A stretch of DNA of 64,000 nucleotides from JANNYA01 sp031422315 (GTDB taxonomy: Bacteria > Pseudomonadota > Gammaproteobacteria > Xanthomonadales > SZUA-5). Both the position numbers and the translations under genes were made by a program. Location of the stretch: contig JANOQN010000066.1 of NCBI GenBank assembly GCA_031422315.1, positions 105,081-169,080 on the forward strand. Reading direction: 5' to 3'. Below are positions 62,895 to 64,000 of this stretch, piece by piece. The notes under the pieces are model-generated. The model was given only the letters and a program-made list of their open reading frames with translations. It was not told where the DNA came from and searched no databases. Position 1 is the stretch's first letter, and the number at the start of each line of letters is the position of its first letter.

Positions 62895-63105
62895 AGTATT
62901 TGCTCAAACACGGTGCCGAAATTGGTCACAGTTTGATTTACGTAAAAACCGTGCAACTGGGGCCAAGTGAAAATAAAAATCGGCTCGCATGCTTCCGGGC
63001 ATCCAGAATTCCATCGAAATTTCCAAAGCCTAGCCTGCAACTTGGCCCGCAATGTCATGCTTTTACGTGTAGCTAAACAACCTTAACTACTATTGAGCCG
63101 CAGCC

Positions 63106-63445
63106 ATGTTTGAACCTCACGCTTCTAAGTTTCGCGCTTTCGTTTTGATGTTGGCGCTTTCGCCATTTCAAGCGATCAATGCAGCGACTTTTACTGTATT
63201 GAATACTGCCGACAGTGGCCCAGGCTCATTACGTCAAGCCGTGTTAGACGCCAACGGGACGGCAGCCGCAGACAGCATCGCCTTCGCTATTCCAGGCACA
63301 GGGCCGCACACTATTACGCTGCAGAGCGCCTTATCAATCACGCAGCCACTGGTGATCGACGGCCTGACCCAGCGCGCAAGGCAAAATCAGCCAGTTTTCC
63401 GCCGTGCTAGACGTTGACAAGATATTCGCCAATGGCATGGAGTGA
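63106..63445 (+). pseudogene. Beta-helix protein with its interior deleted (both ends kept)
   Basis: ATG 63106: a signal peptide, then NTADSGPGSLRQAVLDANG and FAIPGTGPHTITL, as in 55252. From about 63375 the frame is changed, and the remaining bases read, in another frame, FSAVLDVDKIFANGME and a stop at 63445. Thus 90 N-terminal codons and ~20 C-terminal codons survive around a deletion of several hundred codons. Note GME instead of GFE. Confidence 0.7.
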
Positions 63446-63970
63446 ATCAACATGAAAGTAAACAATTCGCCCTACTAGCCGCGCTTCCGGCAAGGAAACT
63501 AATTAAAACTATCGGTTTAGCGATCCTGTTGCTAGGTGTGTCATCTGCATTGATCGGAGCAAGCAAAGCCTCCCATGCCCAGTCAAATAATGCGCGATCC
63601 AATATCGATGCTTCTGAAAGCACCGTTACGGATGGCGCTAAGCGAAGCATGCTCGGCAAAAACGGTGGTACACCGGGTGCAGCGCTAAGCGCCTATTTTG
63701 CAGCTATAGAAGCGCGCGATTGGAACGCCATGAGGGCGCTGACGGTCAAAGAAGTCCGCGAGACCTTCGAGCAGGATTAGCGCGATGGTTATCAAAAAGA
63801 AGTGATGGAAAGCCTGCGCAAAAAATCCCCAGCTGAATTCGACATTGTTGATGTGCGCCGTACTGGGCGCAATCAACTTGTGGGGGAAGGTACCACACAG
63901 ATAAGTATTGGTAAGTCTGTTAGCTGACGAGCATTGGGTCTGGGTAACTGGATACGATGAAGCCTCGTGA
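63442..63970 (+). pseudogene. Decayed paralogue of the exported NTF2-like protein at 47803
   Basis: GTG 63442: a signal peptide (IGLAILLLGVSSALIGASKA), then TPGAALSAYFAAIEARDWNAMRALTVKEVRE. The frame stops at TAG 63778-63780 but continues in register as GYQKEVMESLRKKSPAEFDIVDV, shifts near 63925 and ends EHWVWVTGYDEAS. Segments GAALSAYFAAIEARDWNA and SLRKKSP match AHFAALKVRDWNAL and AMRKKSP in the intact gene. The overlap of the start with the preceding gene's stop is four bases. Confidence 0.65.
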
Positions 63971-64000
63971 CAAAGGTGGCTATAGGCCGCCGAGCGATGC

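Overview
This window looks like chromosomal DNA of a Gram-negative gammaproteobacterium. My best guess is the Lysobacterales/Xanthomonadales, from many secreted beta-propeller and beta-helix proteins ending in a short '...F-x-N-GFE' tail, a DUF3011 protein, and GlsB/YidB/DUF3597 stress genes. The taxonomic guess is inference. I saw no rRNA, tRNA or CRISPR array.

Bases 1-4.5 kb are ordinary chromosome: the end of a GGDEF diguanylate cyclase, a class II photolyase fused to a renalase-like FAD oxidoreductase with a DUF3429 membrane protein ahead of it, and an acidic three-TM membrane protein.

Bases 4.7-31.9 kb are a repeat-riddled accessory island. One intact IS200/REP-type tyrosine transposase (RAYT, 20415-21374) is accompanied by a dozen broken relatives. 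Many of these carry a two-hairpin palindromic module at two fixed positions inside the former reading frame. Between the relics sit cargo-like units: a cupin/CPBP/LysR block, a UPF0175-DUF3368 toxin-antitoxin pair, three tiny membrane proteins, an alpha/beta hydrolase lacking its catalytic His, three secreted propeller proteins (delta-60, RCC1 and FG-GAP repeats), a HEPN-like gene, a two-gene outer-membrane-like operon, an HD/Hsp90-like ATPase broken by one TAG codon, and a PD-(D/E)xK-like protein. Two fragments of RNase HII (rnhB) with part of its neighbour show that host DNA has been copied with the repeats.

Bases 31.9-47.5 kb are mostly ordinary again: a large sortilin-type propeller protein, an ABC1/UbiB-type kinase convergent with a Stealth phosphotransferase, a PNPOx-like flavoprotein, a DUF3597-GlsB-YidB stress cluster, an ECF sigma factor coupled to a membrane protein, a TIM-barrel gene coupled to an unknown gene, and a Ser/Thr kinase with TPR-like repeats. 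A small MITE-like element and several REP-like hairpins lie between them.

Bases 47.8-64 kb are devoted to secreted proteins: three large beta-helix proteins and a choice-of-anchor-like protein, all with GFE tails, plus a DUF3011 protein. There is also a solute-binding protein divergent from a LysR regulator across a perfect inverted repeat. Several decayed genes here keep only their two ends: a prolyl oligopeptidase, a beta-helix protein and orphan GFE tails. This suggests frequent internal deletion in this gene class.
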